From Moesziomyces globuligerus (lineage: Eukaryota; Basidiomycota; Ustilaginomycetes; Ustilaginales; Ustilaginaceae), in assembly GCA_030849465.1 (NCBI GenBank), contig JARVLF010000020.1, positions 248,001 to 312,000 of the forward strand: a DNA stretch of 64,000 nt, written 5' to 3'. Of the stretch, positions 42,567-51,751 are shown piece after piece; position 1 is the first letter of the stretch; the number at the start of each line of letters is the position of its first letter. The notes below the pieces were generated by a model. That model worked only from the letters and a program-made list of their open reading frames with translations. It searched no databases and had not been told where the DNA came from. The position numbers and the translations under genes are program-made.

Positions 42567-44150
42567 ATGTCCATCCAACCAGGCCTCATCTCACCCCCGC
42601 TTTCGGGGCGAACGTACAAGGCGGACGAGCCGCGCCTGGGCGACAAGCACCTCGCAGCCAGTGCAGCCGATGTCTTCGGTCGGCCTCCCGCTCACAATGT
42701 CCGAGGCAACGCCTTCGATCATCATCTGCATCCCATCCGAAGCCCCGAAAAGAAGCGCAAGGACGACCTAGCCGGTGTGCCCGGCGCAGTGCGTCCGCCC
42801 ACCCCTCCGATGAGCCGGGACGTGCGACACGACGAGGAGCTGCACAATCATCACGACGACGCTCTCCGTCACCGCGCCAGCTCCGAGGGCGATCACTGGG
42901 ATGCACCACCGTCGTCCGTCGCACGTGCGCCCTGTACCGCAGCGGCGCCCGCTGATCGATTCGGCACCCTCACACAGGGCGTCAGCTTCGAGTCGGATGA
43001 CGAGCAAAACGCTTCGCACGACCGACAGGCACGACGCGCATCGCCATCGTCGTCATCCGAGGCGAGCAAGGCGGTGGAATCGGCGGCGCCACCCGCGCAT
43101 GCATCGGCTGCGCAACACGACGAGTACGACAGTGGCCAGGACGCCGAGGGCTCGGTGCACGATGAGGACGAGTATTCCTTCTCCACCAGCGCGGATGCAA
43201 CGCCGCGACGGTCGTGTGCGCTTGCGGATCGGGCGGGCTACCGACCTGCACGGCCGCTGTCGGATCACGTTCGGGTGGACAACGAGGAGCTGACTTGGGT
43301 GGTGCCCATCCGCGACACGCCCATGAACCCCTTCCTCGCGGGTGGGCCGGCGGACAACGGCTTCAACGGACCGCGAGGCTTCGAGGCACGTCGGCGGGCG
43401 CAGCAGGTGCCGGGCAAGGAACGCGGCAAGATCACCTACGTCTTTCGCGGGCAGAAGGTGACGTACGCCGATCCCGAGTACGACTCGGACGAGGACGATT
43501 CGTCGGACGACGACGTGCGCGCGAGGACCAACGCATTCAATCCGCACCACAAGCCCAACCGCCCGCCGAGGCTGCAGCCGAAACTGCTCTTCCCAGCCTC
43601 GACGGCAAGCTCATCGACGGCGGAAGCTAGCGGGTCGTCGCATGCGGGATGCACACGCGCATCGGGTGGGGCGCCGACGAGCAGATCGAGCACTTCGTAT
43701 CTGCCGTTTGCAGACCTCGGCGAGAGCGACGGCGAGCGCGAGGCACCTCGTCAGGGCGGCGGACTGTTTGCAGCGCAGATCGCTGCCAAGCACAGGCCGA
43801 CGAGCGTGCGGTCAAGAGCAGAAGCCCCCACACGGACGCAGCCGAGCAAGGTCGGCGGGCAGACGGCGAGGGAGGCGCTGCTGGCACGGCTGGACCATAC
43901 CAACTGGAGCGACGACGACGACGACGAGGGCGAGGGCGAGGACGGCCAGCGCGGAGTGCACCGACGCTACGCGCGCGACAGCAGCCACGAGACGGGCGAG
44001 GAGGACGAGGTAGAGGTCGAGAGCCACCTGGCGCCGCGTGCAGCGGGAGCGGCCAAGCGTGGATCGGACGAGCTGCAGCGCGGACACCAAGATGCGCTCG
44101 ATGACATGGGTCGACCGCTCAAACGCTCGCGGGCGTCCTACGCATACTAG
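42567..44150 (+). CDS. Uncharacterised acidic, probably nuclear protein
   Basis: A single exon of 527 aa from ATG 42567; the frame extends upstream only through a GTG. I do not recognise the family. Nearly all of the protein is Ser/Asp/Glu/His-rich disorder. It has candidate nuclear localisation signals near both ends (SPEKKRKDD near residue 60 and RPLKRSRASY at the C-terminus). Several Ser/Thr-Pro sites (SPEK, TPPMS, TPRR, TPMN) could be cyclin-dependent kinase targets. One segment, about residues 240-315, looks folded or conserved: ELTWVVPIRDTPMNPFL, then ERGKITYVFRGQKVTYADPE, then a run of Asp. This would be the best probe for homologs. A cell-cycle or chromatin role is possible but unproven. 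Codon use resembles neighbouring genes. Confidence 0.65.
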   Translation: MSIQPGLISPPLSGRTYKADEPRLGDKHLAASAADVFGRPPAHNVRGNAFDHHLHPIRSPEKKRKDDLAGVPGAVRPPTPPMSRDVRHDEELHNHHDDALRHRASSEGDHWDAPPSSVARAPCTAAAPADRFGTLTQGVSFESDDEQNASHDRQARRASPSSSSEASKAVESAAPPAHASAAQHDEYDSGQDAEGSVHDEDEYSFSTSADATPRRSCALADRAGYRPARPLSDHVRVDNEELTWVVPIRDTPMNPFLAGGPADNGFNGPRGFEARRRAQQVPGKERGKITYVFRGQKVTYADPEYDSDEDDSSDDDVRARTNAFNPHHKPNRPPRLQPKLLFPASTASSSTAEASGSSHAGCTRASGGAPTSRSSTSYLPFADLGESDGEREAPRQGGGLFAAQIAAKHRPTSVRSRAEAPTRTQPSKVGGQTAREALLARLDHTNWSDDDDDEGEGEDGQRGVHRRYARDSSHETGEEDEVEVESHLAPRAAGAAKRGSDELQRGHQDALDDMGRPLKRSRASYAY

Positions 44151-45045
44151 AAGCCATGCTACCATGCCACGCCATGCCATGTTTTATCCTTCATGTCATG
44201 GCAGAGTGTGAATGTCGTGTGAGGCGAGTGCAATTTGTGCATGATTGTGAGATCGCAATGCAATCTCGGCGGCTGATTGTGCATTATCGAGCGCGCGTTG
44301 GGCCGTCTGATCCGATGCGAAGAGTCGCGCGGGCTTGCGAGTGGATGGCAGCGTCACATGAGGCTGCTTCGGCATCACGGCCATTTGAACGGCCAACTTG
44401 CGATCGACGTGACTCGCTTTCGCGCTTGTCGGCCAGCGTACCCTGTGGCCCTCACCCGCAGCCCACAATCTTACATGACACCCTCGCACCCATCAAGGCT
44501 TCTGCACCCACAAAATGGAAAAATTTTCGGCCGCTCTCGAGCTTGATTGTAGAGCGAGTGAGCACAAGGAAGGCACGAGGCAATGCACGTATAATTGGAA
44601 CCGGCGTGAAGACCGCTTTGAGCGGGTGGGACGCTGCATTCCTGATCCCGCACTGCCTGCTCTGCCTGCTCTGCCTGCTCTGCCTGCTGCTGCTTTCCGG
44701 TCGAACCCGTCAACGCCTTGTTGCGCTCGCTCTCAGTACGCCGAGTCCAGTCTCAGTCATCGCTTAGCCCGCTTCTCCGGCATTTTCAGCCACTTCCATC
44801 CGCTCCACACTTCTCTACCCGCCAACCCCGCTGGCTGGCTCCTCCTGCACCTCGAGCTCATCGGTTCCTCGTGTGGCGCTCCTCCCTTGCCCTGGCTTCG
44901 ATCTCGGCTTTCAGCCCCCACCCTCGTCGTGCTTACTCCTGCTTGCCCCGCCGCCCGTTCCGTGTGCTGCTGCACCCCGCACCCTCTCCTCCTCCCTCCG
45001 CCGCTCCGACCCCCGCGCCGCTCGGCCCCCTCGTCTCCGCTGACT
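44151..45045. other. Intergenic region upstream of alanine aminotransferase
   Basis: 895 bp between two plus-strand genes. It includes a nonamer repeat (44653-44688) and a C/T-rich leader from about 44,690 to the ATG at 45046. The long frame entering from 44515 is open through the leader but has no conserved sequence before 45046. Confidence 0.5.
44653..44688 (+). repeat. Nonamer tandem repeat CTGCCTGCT x4
   Basis: Four perfect copies of CTGCCTGCT lie upstream of the alanine aminotransferase gene, about 360 bp before its ATG. Confidence 0.85.
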
Positions 45046-46845
45046 ATGACTCCGCTTCGCCTCGCCCTTAGCCGGGCCACGGCTGCTCCCTCGCCCGTGA
45101 CGCTCTTGACCTCTTGCTCCTCGTCGTCGTCGTCGCGCTCCCTTTGCTTCCCCTCCTCCATCGCCGCCCGCCTCCCATCCTCCTCATCCGCATTCAGCGC
45201 CATGAGCTCCGCAACTCTGCCCAGGAACCGATCCCTCTCCCGCTCCTCCGCCTCGTCCGGCTCGTCCTCCTCCATGGCCGTCGACTCGGCCTACGGCTCC
45301 TCGTACACCACCCAGGCCTCGTCGTCGCGCCACTTTGCCTCCTCCTCCAAGTCAGCCGCCTACAAGCCCGTGCTCACCACAAAGACCATCAACCCGCATG
45401 TCCTCGAGGCCGAGTACGCCGTCCGCGGCGAGATCTCGAACCGTGCCAACAAGTATGCCGCCCAGATCGCTGATGGCAACGCCGACGACCTCCCCTTCAA
45501 CTCGGTCGTCACCGCCAACATCGGCAACCCGCAGCAGCAGCCCTACCTAGCCCAGAAGCCTCTCACCTTCTGGCGCCAGGTCGCCGCGCTCACCGAGTAT
45601 CCCGAGCTCATGCAGCAGCCAGGCATCGACAAGATCTTCCCCCAGGACACCCAGGAGCGCGCCAAGCTCCTCCTCGACGACATTGGAAGCGTCGGTGCCT
45701 ACTCGCACTCCAAGGGCGCTGCCGTCGTGCGCAAGCACGTCGCCGAATTCATCGAGCAGCGCGACGGATACGCCTCTGACCCCGAGCTCATCTACCTCAC
45801 CACCGGTGCCAGCGGCGGTGTTCAGCTCCTCCTCCAGGTCATCATTGCTGGCCCAGACTCGGGCGTCATGATCCCCATCCCGCAGTACCCACTGTACAGC
45901 GCTGCGCTGGCGCTCTACAACGCCCAGCCGGTCAAGTACGACCTCAACCCTTTCGACGACTGGTCGCTCGACGTCGACGCCATGTCGCGCTCCATCGACG
46001 ACGCGCGCGCAAAGGGCGTCGACGTGCGCGCCTGCGCCGTCATCAACCCGGGCAACCCCACCGGCCAGTGCCTCTCGTACGAAAACATCCAGGACCTCAT
46101 CCGCATGGCTTACACCAAGCGCGTCGTCCTGCTCGCCGACGAGGTGTACCAGAACAACATCTACTACCCGGACACCCGTCCCTTCCACTCGTTCAAAAAG
46201 GTGCTCATGGACTTCAGCAAGAGCGCCAACGCCGAAGAGCACGCCATCGCCACCAGCGTCGAGCTCGTCTCGTTCCACTCGATCTCCAAGGGTGTCTCGG
46301 GCGAGTGCGGACGTCGCGGCGGCTACTTTGAGCTCACCAACATGCAGCCCGACGTCGAGGCCGAGATCTACAAGCTCGCCTCGATCTCGCTCTGCCCCTC
46401 GCTCCAGGGCCAGATCGGCATCGACATGCTCGTCAAGCCTCCCACGCCCGGTACGCCCTCGTGGGAGCTGTACAAGCAGGAGACCGAGGCGATCCATGCG
46501 ACGCTCCGCTCCAGGTCCGACCGCATGGCACACAAGTTTGCCCAGCTGCCTGGCGTCGAGGTGGAGCCGGCGCAGGGTGCGCTCTACCTCTTCCCGCGCG
46601 TGACGCTCCCCAAGAAGGCGCACGAGGCGGCCAAGCACAAGGGTAAGAAGGTCGACGAGTTCTACTGCCTCGAGATGCTCGATGCCACCGGCATCTGCGT
46701 CGTCCCCGGAAGCGGATTCGGCAAGATGCCAGAAGACGACACGGGCGCGTGCTTCTTCAGGACCACCGTGCTGGCCAAGGAGACCGACGAGTTCATCGAG
46801 AGGTACGGCAAGTTCCACAACGAGTTCATCAACAAGTACGCCTAG
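45046..46845 (+). CDS. ALT1: Alanine aminotransferase (PLP-dependent, ALT1 type)
   Basis: A single exon of 599 aa from ATG 45046. It interconverts alanine plus 2-oxoglutarate and pyruvate plus glutamate. The first ~50 residues are Ser, Arg, Leu and Ala with no acidic residue (MTPLRLALSRATAA...), a probable mitochondrial presequence. A second ATG at 45202 (MSSATLPRNRSLSR) could give a shorter form. The catalytic domain begins near NPHVLEAEYAVRGEI. GASGGVQLLLQ contacts the cofactor phosphate, IPIPQYPLYSA and NPGNPTGQCLS are class I/II aminotransferase signatures, ADEVYQNNIY carries the PLP-contacting Asp and Tyr, and SFHSISKGVSGECGRRGGY holds the Schiff-base lysine (K415). The C-terminal ARG-type residue is in ACFFRTTVL. 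The length exceeds yeast Alt1 (592 aa) only slightly. Confidence 0.95.
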   Translation: MTPLRLALSRATAAPSPVTLLTSCSSSSSSRSLCFPSSIAARLPSSSSAFSAMSSATLPRNRSLSRSSASSGSSSSMAVDSAYGSSYTTQASSSRHFASSSKSAAYKPVLTTKTINPHVLEAEYAVRGEISNRANKYAAQIADGNADDLPFNSVVTANIGNPQQQPYLAQKPLTFWRQVAALTEYPELMQQPGIDKIFPQDTQERAKLLLDDIGSVGAYSHSKGAAVVRKHVAEFIEQRDGYASDPELIYLTTGASGGVQLLLQVIIAGPDSGVMIPIPQYPLYSAALALYNAQPVKYDLNPFDDWSLDVDAMSRSIDDARAKGVDVRACAVINPGNPTGQCLSYENIQDLIRMAYTKRVVLLADEVYQNNIYYPDTRPFHSFKKVLMDFSKSANAEEHAIATSVELVSFHSISKGVSGECGRRGGYFELTNMQPDVEAEIYKLASISLCPSLQGQIGIDMLVKPPTPGTPSWELYKQETEAIHATLRSRSDRMAHKFAQLPGVEVEPAQGALYLFPRVTLPKKAHEAAKHKGKKVDEFYCLEMLDATGICVVPGSGFGKMPEDDTGACFFRTTVLAKETDEFIERYGKFHNEFINKYA

Positions 46846-46915
46846 TCACCGGAGATGCGAATATAGACGTTTTGGTTTGCAGCTGGCTTGGGATCGCATG
46901 TGTGTAGAGCAGAAG

Positions 46916-47569
46916 TTAGACGAGACGTCCGGAGCCTGATCGGCCTGAGCTGTCGCCAGCGTAGCTGCCGGCCTGTTTGGTGGCGAAGCCTTTTGCGCTT
47001 GTGCCCGTACCGCTAGCCTGGTGTGCTGGCGAGCCTGAGCCGGCTTGAGCGCTGGGGATGGCGCCGTCGGCTCCGTGCGAGTCGCCTGCATAGCTAGGCG
47101 CCGTCCCCGAAGAGGCTCCGCGCCCCTGCGACGCGATCCGGTTCACGGCCGCATTCGACGACCCCTCCGGCGCCACATCCTTGAACCCCAAGTTGTCCAT
47201 ATCGTCATGCTCCATCAACCCCCTATGCCCCGATTGCCAAGACATCAGGTCAACATCAGCTCGTGCAAAGAGAAAGCAGGCGTGGGTGTGCAACTTACTT
47301 GTCCATTCGACATTGGAGGTAGGCGCGGCTGAGGTGACGGCACTTGCCATTGTCGTTGCGGTTGTACTTGATGCAGTTCATGTACTCCTGCATCACCGAC
47401 TTGCACTCACCTACTCCCGGATTCATTGCCACATCAGCATCGCATCTTGACCTCGAAGCCTGGTGCTTGGGGATGGGGGGTGCTTACCTTCATGGTCGAG
47501 CGGGAAGGAGCCGCGTTCGGGCGGCGAGACCTTGAAGTCGGAAAACGTCGGTGGGCGACCGAATGACAT
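46916..47569 (-). CDS. COX19: COX19-like twin CX9C protein with long C-terminal extension
   Basis: There are three exons on the minus strand: 47569-47488, 47410-47299 and 47222-46916. The introns are 77 nt (47411-47487) and 76 nt (47223-47298), and the product is 166 aa. Cox19 is an intermembrane-space protein imported by Mia40 that helps copper delivery to cytochrome c oxidase. The start MSFGRPPTFSDFKVSPPERG, then SFPLDHEGECK, is the family signature. The twin CX9C motifs are CKSVMQEYMNC and CRHLSRAYLQC, followed by RMDKGLMEHDDMDNLGF. Normal Cox19 ends about there (98 aa in yeast). Here about 75 extra Gly/Ser/Ala-rich residues follow, with the motif SYAGDS occurring twice. The core is spread over two exons with short frames, so the gene is easily missed. 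It is divergent from ARP6. Confidence 0.9.
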
Positions 47570-47959
47570 GACCAACAGCGGATCGCGATAGAAGTGATGG
47601 TGCAAGGAGCAGAGGATGTCCGACGCGGAGCTGCAAGCAGTGTGAGTGGTGAGCAAGAGGGCGGCCTGGGTCCATCGGATGACTAAGTTGAGGCAGACTT
47701 GGACGTGTCGAGAAGATCGGGCAGCCGCTTTTTGTGGAGGCGAGCATCGTACAAAGTGACGGAATTCGGCTCGAACCGCTCAGCTCATCCACTATCCTGC
47801 TTTCCACACTCTAACACACAGCCGCAAACGCATCGGCGGGATCGGGCTAGGTGGAGGAAGACCAGGGTCCAACCTAAGCTCCAACATCCTGTTTCGCCTT
47901 CTTCTCGCTCCACCACTCGAGGCCTCGGCGATATCCTGGGCTCCAAGCGGCTGCAGATC
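47570..47959. promoter_or_regulatory. Compact divergent promoter of COX19 and ARP6
   Basis: Only 390 bp separate the two start codons, so core promoters and both leaders must share this space. No TATA box is obvious. Confidence 0.5.
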
Positions 47960-49891
47960 ATGCCTTCCACATCGGCCGCAGCTGCCTCGCCTACTCCGAC
48001 CGGCGACGGCATCGATCCGCTCGCCGGCGTCGACACCATCGTCGTCATCGACAATGGCGCTCACAACATCCGCATCGCCTCCATCCCCTATCCCTTCGCC
48101 TCCTCCTCGACCTCGCCGCACATCGACGCGGCCGTACTCGCCCAGGCCATCGCCGTCGATGTCTATCCCAACGCGATCGCGCGAACGCGCACTCCGCATA
48201 CGGTGGCTGCATCCACTTCGCCCACCGCCCCCGCCCCGGGCACAAAGACGAGCGTCTTCGTCTCGTCGCACATCCACTCCTTGCTCGACGATTACGCCGC
48301 ACTCCATCTCAGACTCCCGCACCAGAGCGGCGTCGTTGTCGACTGGGCTGCTCAGAAGACCATCTGGGACCACGTGCTCACCAACCACCTCGCTAAACTC
48401 CCAACCCATGCAAGGCCGGGCACCAAGGGCAAGCTGCTCGCAGGCAAGGCCGTGCTCATCGCAGAGACCTACCTCAACCCGGAGCCGGCGCAGTACGCAG
48501 CAGATCTGCTACTCTTCGAACACTACGGCGCGAGCGCAGTATGGAGGACTACGCCTGCGGCCCTAGTGGGACTTGGAACCACCGCCTTCCACACCCCGCG
48601 CAATCCAACACCCGCGGCCGTGGATGCAGAGCCGAGCGAAAGCGCAGAACCGGCATCCAAACGTCCACAACGGACTGTCCGGTCTGAAGCCGAAGCTGAC
48701 AAGGAGAGTGGGATGCCAAGGGTGCTGACGCCACGGAGGCCGCAGAGCATGCTGGTGCTCGATCTGGGCTACTCGTTCTGCCACGCCGTGCCGGTGGTCG
48801 ACGGGCAGGTGGTCTATCCGGCGGTGCGGCGGCTCGAACTCGGCGGCAAGATGCTCGTCAACCTGCTCAAGGAGACGCTCTCCTTCCAGCAGCTCGACAT
48901 GATGGACGAGTCCTGGCTCGTCACCCACCTCTTTGCGCGTACCGCCTTTGTCGCCGCCGAGGTCGGCACACGATCCCGCCCCGCACGCGACCGCGGGGAG
49001 GCCGAGCTAGACCGCATCGCCCGCACGCCCGCAGCCAAATGGTCGTATCACGACCTGCTGCAGCTCATCAACAGCACCAAGCCCCGCAGGACACGAGTGG
49101 CGCTCACGTGGCGCCTGCCAGACTACGGCTCGACAGCAGACAAGCGTGAAGAGCACCGCGACAGAGCGCGTTATGGATACCCAGTCGACGCTCTCACCTC
49201 GCGCCCCCGACGCGGCAGCTTGGAGGAAGAGGAGGACTGGGTGTCCTCGTTCATCTCCCGTGCAGACGGGGCTGTGGCGCAGTCGCGGCGACCACGCGCT
49301 GGATCTGATGACGACGACGAGGAGGAGGCGCAGGCGCTGGTGCTCGAGACGGAGCGCTTCAGCATGCTCGAGCACCTCTTCAACCCGGCCGCGCTCGGGC
49401 TGGATCAGCAGGGGCTCGCCGAGCTCGTTGCCGACGCCATCGCCGGCGTCGCGCGCTCGCCGCATGCGCCGCGCCGCGCCGCCGCCGACCTGATGTGGGC
49501 CAACATTGTGCTCGTCGGCGGCCTCTCGGATGCAGTCAACCTGCGCCGACGGCTCGCCAACGAGCTCGCGCCGCTCGCGCCCGCCGATGTGCCCGTAGCC
49601 ATCGTGGCGCACCAGGACGCGAGTCGCGCCGCGATCGAGGCGGGCGTCGTCGTCGCGTGCGAGATCGCCGCAGACCGCGCGATGCGTGACCAAGCAGAGG
49701 CAGGGGTCGGCGCGAAGGGCAAGGGCAAGAAGAGGAGCAGGCAGAGCAGACAGGTAGATGAAACGGGCAGACTCGACGGCACGGCCAGATGGATGACGTA
49801 TGCACAGTGGATGGCAAGAGCAGAGGGCGCAGCCGCCAACGAGGTCTTCTATCCCAAGTGGACGGCGCAGCGCGACCACGAGCCCCAGTAG
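47960..49891 (+). CDS. ARP6: Actin-related protein Arp6 (SWR1 complex)
   Basis: A single exon of 643 aa from ATG 47960. Arp6 is a nuclear actin-related subunit of the SWR1 complex, which exchanges H2A for H2A.Z. The N-terminal actin-fold strand is TIVVIDNGAHNIRI. VVDWAAQKTIWDHVL and AETYLNPEPAQYAADLLLFE match Arp6 motifs. SMLVLDLGYSFCHAVPVVDG is the second phosphate loop, and RRLELGGKMLVNLLKE with QLDMMDESWLVTHLF follow in family order. The late block ERFSMLEHLFNPAALGLDQQ, then GLAELV and VLVGGLSDAVNLRRRL, completes the fold. It is longer than yeast Arp6 (438 aa) because of charged and Ala/Pro-rich inserts (around residues 210-250 and 410-470) and a Lys/Arg-rich insert near the end. Arp6 does not depend on ATP hydrolysis. 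Confidence 0.88.
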   Translation: MPSTSAAAASPTPTGDGIDPLAGVDTIVVIDNGAHNIRIASIPYPFASSSTSPHIDAAVLAQAIAVDVYPNAIARTRTPHTVAASTSPTAPAPGTKTSVFVSSHIHSLLDDYAALHLRLPHQSGVVVDWAAQKTIWDHVLTNHLAKLPTHARPGTKGKLLAGKAVLIAETYLNPEPAQYAADLLLFEHYGASAVWRTTPAALVGLGTTAFHTPRNPTPAAVDAEPSESAEPASKRPQRTVRSEAEADKESGMPRVLTPRRPQSMLVLDLGYSFCHAVPVVDGQVVYPAVRRLELGGKMLVNLLKETLSFQQLDMMDESWLVTHLFARTAFVAAEVGTRSRPARDRGEAELDRIARTPAAKWSYHDLLQLINSTKPRRTRVALTWRLPDYGSTADKREEHRDRARYGYPVDALTSRPRRGSLEEEEDWVSSFISRADGAVAQSRRPRAGSDDDDEEEAQALVLETERFSMLEHLFNPAALGLDQQGLAELVADAIAGVARSPHAPRRAAADLMWANIVLVGGLSDAVNLRRRLANELAPLAPADVPVAIVAHQDASRAAIEAGVVVACEIAADRAMRDQAEAGVGAKGKGKKRSRQSRQVDETGRLDGTARWMTYAQWMARAEGAAANEVFYPKWTAQRDHEPQ

Positions 49892-50047
49892 ATGCCCTCG
49901 ACGCCCGGCAATGGAACTCGACGCAGGCATCAGCACGATCAGGAGGAGATCAAACGAGTGTATTGCTGCACAAGGGACAGCTCAGAATCAACAGGGAGTG
50001 GTTCAGGCTACGTTTACGGCACGAGCGCGGCGGTGGAAGCGGAGCGT

Positions 50048-51667
50048 TCAGTGTGGGACAGGGCGGAGGGCGGAGAAGAGGTCCTTGAAAGCAGGCGGGT
50101 GCCACGCTGCGATCCTGTTCTTCAACTGCGTCGCTCTGGCTCTGAACGCAGCCAAGACGCTCGTCCTCTCGGCCGGCGGAGTCGACGGCCTGCTCGCACC
50201 AAATAAGAACGACGTGGGCGAAGCTCGGAGCTTGTTCCACTGGGTGCGTGCCGCATCGCGCAGCCGGGGGATGACCTGCTGGGGGACGTCCTTTGCGTAG
50301 ATGCCGTCGTCGACCTGCTTCATGCGGCGCAGCGCGTCGGCGGCCATATCCGGATGTCCCTGCCAAGCCCTCGGCAGAGGCAGCGCCTTTTCGGCAGGTA
50401 CGGCAAACACCTTGAAGGCCGACTCGGGAGCCACCTGACCCGGAGCCACACGCCCGCCCGTGTAGACCATGCGCATCTGGTTGGCCGGATTGTAGGGGTC
50501 GAAGAACACGCGCACCTCGCCGTGCGCCTGCGCAAGCCGACGCGCCTCGGCCGGGATCACCTTGTCCATCCCCATCGGCTCGCGACCGTAGATGGCCGGG
50601 ATACCGCCCGTGGTGTAGACGTTGGCCAGACGCGGATCGAAGCCCTCGCGCAGAGCTACTTTCGCCTTGCGCAATCCGTCGGCGATAGCGGACAGCTTGC
50701 CCCGAAAGCCGCTACGGTCGACCTCGTTTTCGGGCAGAGGGATCTGGTCGAATCGAGGCGCGTTGACCATGGGTCGGCCAGGGTAGTCCCACCCGACTTG
50801 CTTGATCCTTGCGGCCCTATCGGCTTCACTCTCGCCCGGCGGACCTGCCTCTTCGAGGCGCTGGACGTGGTGCAGGAAGCTCGGCGTCATCGGCACCAGA
50901 TCACGCCGGATGCCACCGTTCATCATCGTGTACTTGTACATGCGCTCGCCACCAGACGCGGCCGGATCCTCCATCGAGACGTACACCGTGCCCGTCGTCT
51001 TGAGCTCGCGCAGAATGCCCGCGTTCGAGGCGCCGCGCAGGTCGAGGTCCAGCTCGCCCGTCGGCAGCCGACGCGCTACCATCTGCTTCGGTCCGGGGTC
51101 CACCATCTTCTCGCCCGCCGTACGCGGGACAGCCGGACTGACATCGCCTTGAACCTCTCCCTTTGGCGAGCCGTCTGGATTCAGGTTGACAAAGTCGTAC
51201 AGCTTCTGCGAGCGTCGAGCCGTGCTTCCCGGGTTGCCCGCGCTGTCGTCCTCGCCCGCCACCCGCACGCCGGACTCCGACGCGACCGGCGATGCGGGCG
51301 ACATCGAGCTGCCACCGAGGCCTGGTCGGGAATCGGGCGAGGTCAACGGCGACCATTCGTGGCTGCTCGGCGCGGTCACAAAGCTCTCGGACCCCTTGAC
51401 GCCGTCGAGCAACGCCGCCGTCGACAGGTCCGGCGAGCTGCGGCTGCTCCGGAACACCTCGTTCTTGGCGGGTGACGTGACGCCGTCGCCGTTGTCCCAG
51501 GTGGCGGCTGCGGCTCGCTTCCAGACCGAAGTACGCGCGAGCTGCCCATGGGCCACCGGCCGTGCTGCCGTCAGCGACACGCAGACGACCACCGCAACCA
51601 GCAGCGGCAGCAGCAGCAACGCCGGCCTGCATCTTCGCTCTCCGGGCGGGAGGTGGAGAGATCTCAT
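50048..51667 (-). CDS. Predicted secreted protein (effector candidate 1)
   Basis: A single exon of 539 aa from ATG 51667. It opens with a long signal peptide (RRCRPALLLLPLLVAVVVCV, cleavage probably after about residue 35). The mature protein has no cysteine. Residues 35-190 are Ser/Pro/Gly-rich and look disordered. The C-terminal 340 residues look folded, with ASNAGILRELKTTGTVYVSM followed by ERMYKYTMMNGG. This resembles, weakly, the core seen in the neighbouring secreted proteins (AL...M......F.V). A similar AADALRRMKQVDDGIYAKD occurs near residue 450. No known domain is recognised. A TATA-like box lies about 80 bp upstream. It ends 156 bp from ARP6, which runs toward it, and is the left border of the secreted cluster. 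Confidence 0.8.
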   Translation of the reverse strand: MRSLHLPPGERRCRPALLLLPLLVAVVVCVSLTAARPVAHGQLARTSVWKRAAAATWDNGDGVTSPAKNEVFRSSRSSPDLSTAALLDGVKGSESFVTAPSSHEWSPLTSPDSRPGLGGSSMSPASPVASESGVRVAGEDDSAGNPGSTARRSQKLYDFVNLNPDGSPKGEVQGDVSPAVPRTAGEKMVDPGPKQMVARRLPTGELDLDLRGASNAGILRELKTTGTVYVSMEDPAASGGERMYKYTMMNGGIRRDLVPMTPSFLHHVQRLEEAGPPGESEADRAARIKQVGWDYPGRPMVNAPRFDQIPLPENEVDRSGFRGKLSAIADGLRKAKVALREGFDPRLANVYTTGGIPAIYGREPMGMDKVIPAEARRLAQAHGEVRVFFDPYNPANQMRMVYTGGRVAPGQVAPESAFKVFAVPAEKALPLPRAWQGHPDMAADALRRMKQVDDGIYAKDVPQQVIPRLRDAARTQWNKLRASPTSFLFGASRPSTPPAERTSVLAAFRARATQLKNRIAAWHPPAFKDLFSALRPVPH

Positions 51668-51744
51668 GGTGAAAGAGTGCAGAGCGTCGAATGGGGAACA
51701 GGGCGATGGGGTGCGGGGATTAGCGAAGCGTCCAAGGGTAACAG

Positions 51745-51751
51745 CTATATA
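51745..51751 (-). promoter_or_regulatory. TATA-like box of secreted gene 1
   Basis: TATATAG on the minus strand, about 80 bp before the ATG at 51667. Confidence 0.5.

Noticed and set aside
44515..45045. Upstream 177-codon extension of alanine aminotransferase
   Set aside because: No conserved sequence and a tandem nonamer repeat within it; ATG 45046 starts a credible mitochondrial presequence.
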